DNA of 64,000 bases, taken from NCBI RefSeq assembly GCF_027857615.1, contig NZ_JAQIFT010000068.1, positions 186,001 through 250,000 on the forward strand. The letters are read 5' to 3'. Below, piece after piece: positions 62,812 through 64,000 of the stretch (position 1 is its first letter; every line of letters begins with the position of its first letter). The notes under the pieces were generated by a model. It did no database searches and had not been told where the DNA came from. It saw nothing but the letters and a program-made list of their open reading frames with translations. The stretch is from Holtiella tumoricola (lineage in GTDB: Bacteria > Bacillota > Clostridia > Lachnospirales > Cellulosilyticaceae). The translations under genes and the position numbers were made by a program.

Positions 62812-63936
62812 TTATAATTTTGTACCACACTCATTACAGAATTTAGCGCCATCCTCAGCTAATGTCCCACATTCAGGGCAGAATCTTTTCTTTGGAGTAG
62901 CTACTTCTACTTTTGTGCCACATTCTGTACAAAACTTAGCCTGCTCACCAAGTATCTGACCGCAGTTAGTACAACGTCTACCCCCATCTATATTTTGTGG
63001 TTGTGTTGGCTGTTGTTGGCTAGTAGGTGCTGTTGCCCCACTTGATGCTTGTTGATTAAGGGTATTCATATTTTGCATGTTTTGGTTAAAAGCTTGCCCC
63101 ATTTGCATACCCATAGTCAGCCCCATACCACTTTGCATCATACCATTAAGGCCTTTATTCTCTGTAGACTTCTCCATAATATCCATTTGTCTAATAGATT
63201 GAATGCGTGCAAGACGATCTGTATCTACACTTCCACGAATATTCATATCTGTAAGTTCTTGAAGTGACTTTTGAAGTTCTTCTGGGAGTGAAATATTATT
63301 AACTGTAAATGTATTAAGTTGTAGACCAAACATTTTAAACGCTTCACCTACATCTTGAATCATTTGTTTGCTAATTTCATTATATTGAGAAGCAATCTGT
63401 GCTACTGTAACATTTAGACTGCCAATTGCATCGCTAAAATGATTAATAATATAATCTTTTAACTGGGCATTAATAGACTCTTTTGTATACTTGTTATTTG
63501 TACTTGAAACCATTTCAATAAATTGCTTAGGATCACAAATACTAAAAGTATAAGTACCAAATGCACGTACTTGTACTTGACCAAACTGAGGATCTGGAAT
63601 CCAAATTGGTCCTGGTGTTCCCCACTTATTATTCATCATTTCTTTTGTACTTACAAAGAATATATCTGACTTAAATGGAGATTTGAAGCCGTAAGCCCAT
63701 CCTTTTAAGTCTCCTAAAAACGGTAAGTTATCTGTTTCTAACTTGTATGTTCCTGGCCCAAATATATCTGCTATTTGTCCTTTATCTACAAATACAGCCA
63801 TTTGCCCTGGTCTAACGATAAGCTGTGCACCATATTGAATTTCTTGGTCTTCCATTGGGTACATATAAACTAATGTATCATGGCTATTGTCAAGCCACTG
63901 AATAATGTCCAAAAGTTGTTTTTTAAAAAAGCCCAT
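62812..63936 (-). CDS. SPFH-domain protein with two C-terminal zinc ribbons (YdjI/virion-core-like)
   Basis: 374 residues. Band 7/SPFH core at about 30-230 (VRPGQMAVFVDKGQIADIFG, GTYKLETDNLPFL, TFTVNNISLPEELQK), a Met/Gln-rich linker at about 265-315 (QSGMGLTMGMQMGQAFNQN) and two zinc ribbons (CTNCG-CTECG and CPECG-CNECG) at about 325-374. The family includes B. subtilis YdjI, which helps place PspA-type proteins at the membrane. Here no pspA adjoins; the partner is the Tim44-like gene. AGGGAG eight bases upstream sets the ATG at 63936. Confidence 0.85.
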   Translation of the reverse strand: MGFFKKQLLDIIQWLDNSHDTLVYMYPMEDQEIQYGAQLIVRPGQMAVFVDKGQIADIFGPGTYKLETDNLPFLGDLKGWAYGFKSPFKSDIFFVSTKEMMNNKWGTPGPIWIPDPQFGQVQVRAFGTYTFSICDPKQFIEMVSSTNNKYTKESINAQLKDYIINHFSDAIGSLNVTVAQIASQYNEISKQMIQDVGEAFKMFGLQLNTFTVNNISLPEELQKSLQELTDMNIRGSVDTDRLARIQSIRQMDIMEKSTENKGLNGMMQSGMGLTMGMQMGQAFNQNMQNMNTLNQQASSGATAPTSQQQPTQPQNIDGGRRCTNCGQILGEQAKFCTECGTKVEVATPKKRFCPECGTLAEDGAKFCNECGTKL

Positions 63937-64000
63937 CTTTTTCACTCCCTCGCTTCATAATAATTCTATCCTACCATAAGCAGATTAATTTTTCTATGTT

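Noticed and set aside
1..64000. CRISPR arrays, tRNA or rRNA genes, IS elements
   Set aside because: No regularly spaced short repeats, no tRNA-like or rRNA sequence and no transposase motif were seen on reading the window.

Overview
The window is about 64 kb of low-GC DNA from an anaerobic, endospore-forming Firmicute of the class Clostridia. The anaerobe call rests on an oxygen-sensitive class III ribonucleotide reductase (nrdD-nrdG). The spore-former call rests on a complete spoIIA operon, spoVAABCDE, a SleC-type cortex-lytic enzyme and three Csp germination proteases. Gene content suggests the Lachnospirales (Cellulosilyticum-like); that placement is an inference from recall, not from a search. 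No rRNA, tRNA, phage, transposase or CRISPR array was seen.

Layout, left to right. 1-3.3 kb: the start of a NifU-like Fe-S scaffold gene and a znuABC zinc importer. 3.4-9.7 kb: a secreted M16C peptidase, an aldose-1-epimerase-like protein, the SleC-like cortex hydrolase and an NdpA-type nucleoid protein. 9.7-14.2 kb: a MacB-type ABC system whose middle gene is a large membrane-anchored repeat protein. 14.3-19.5 kb: three tandem Csp subtilases; the first gene has Gly where the catalytic Ser should be. 19.6-24.1 kb: a lysophospholipase-like hydrolase, a DnaQ-like exonuclease and nrdDG. 24.1-24.9 kb: a gene-free stretch with hairpins. 24.9-28.4 kb: a small transporter, asnA under an Asn T-box riboswitch, then divergent GntR and TetR regulators. 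28.4-29.1 kb: the first copy of a large non-coding repeat. 29.1-38.1 kb: ung/yitT/GIY-YIG, a P-loop ATPase, a DUF4340 protein, a PerR-like regulator, an Lrp-aminotransferase pair and small unknowns. 38.3-41.2 kb: spoVA. 41.3-50.6 kb: the purine operon purL-E-C-F-M-N-D. 50.9-52.4 kb: spoIIA (spoIIAA, spoIIAB, sigF). 52.5-57 kb: a TPR protein with a tiny upstream partner and a tandem pair of unknown paralogues. 57.3-60.9 kb: a CadC-like metal sensor, two overlapping ATP-grasp ligases, an acidic membrane protein and a 2-hydroxyacid dehydrogenase. 60.9-61.7 kb: the second copy of the repeat. 61.9-63.9 kb: a Tim44-like and an SPFH zinc-ribbon pair.

How the genes connect. SpoIIAA/SpoIIAB/SigF set the forespore programme, SpoVA proteins move dipicolinate, and Csp proteases activate pro-SleC for cortex lysis, so several steps of spore formation and germination lie in one window. 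The most unusual item is the pair of ~750-825 bp intergenic repeats at 28391-29137 and 60913-61737. They are in the same orientation, have matching AT-rich inverted ends, contain no convincing ORF, and keep many internal hairpins while loop sequences differ. They look like a large structured RNA or a non-autonomous mobile element of a kind I cannot name.
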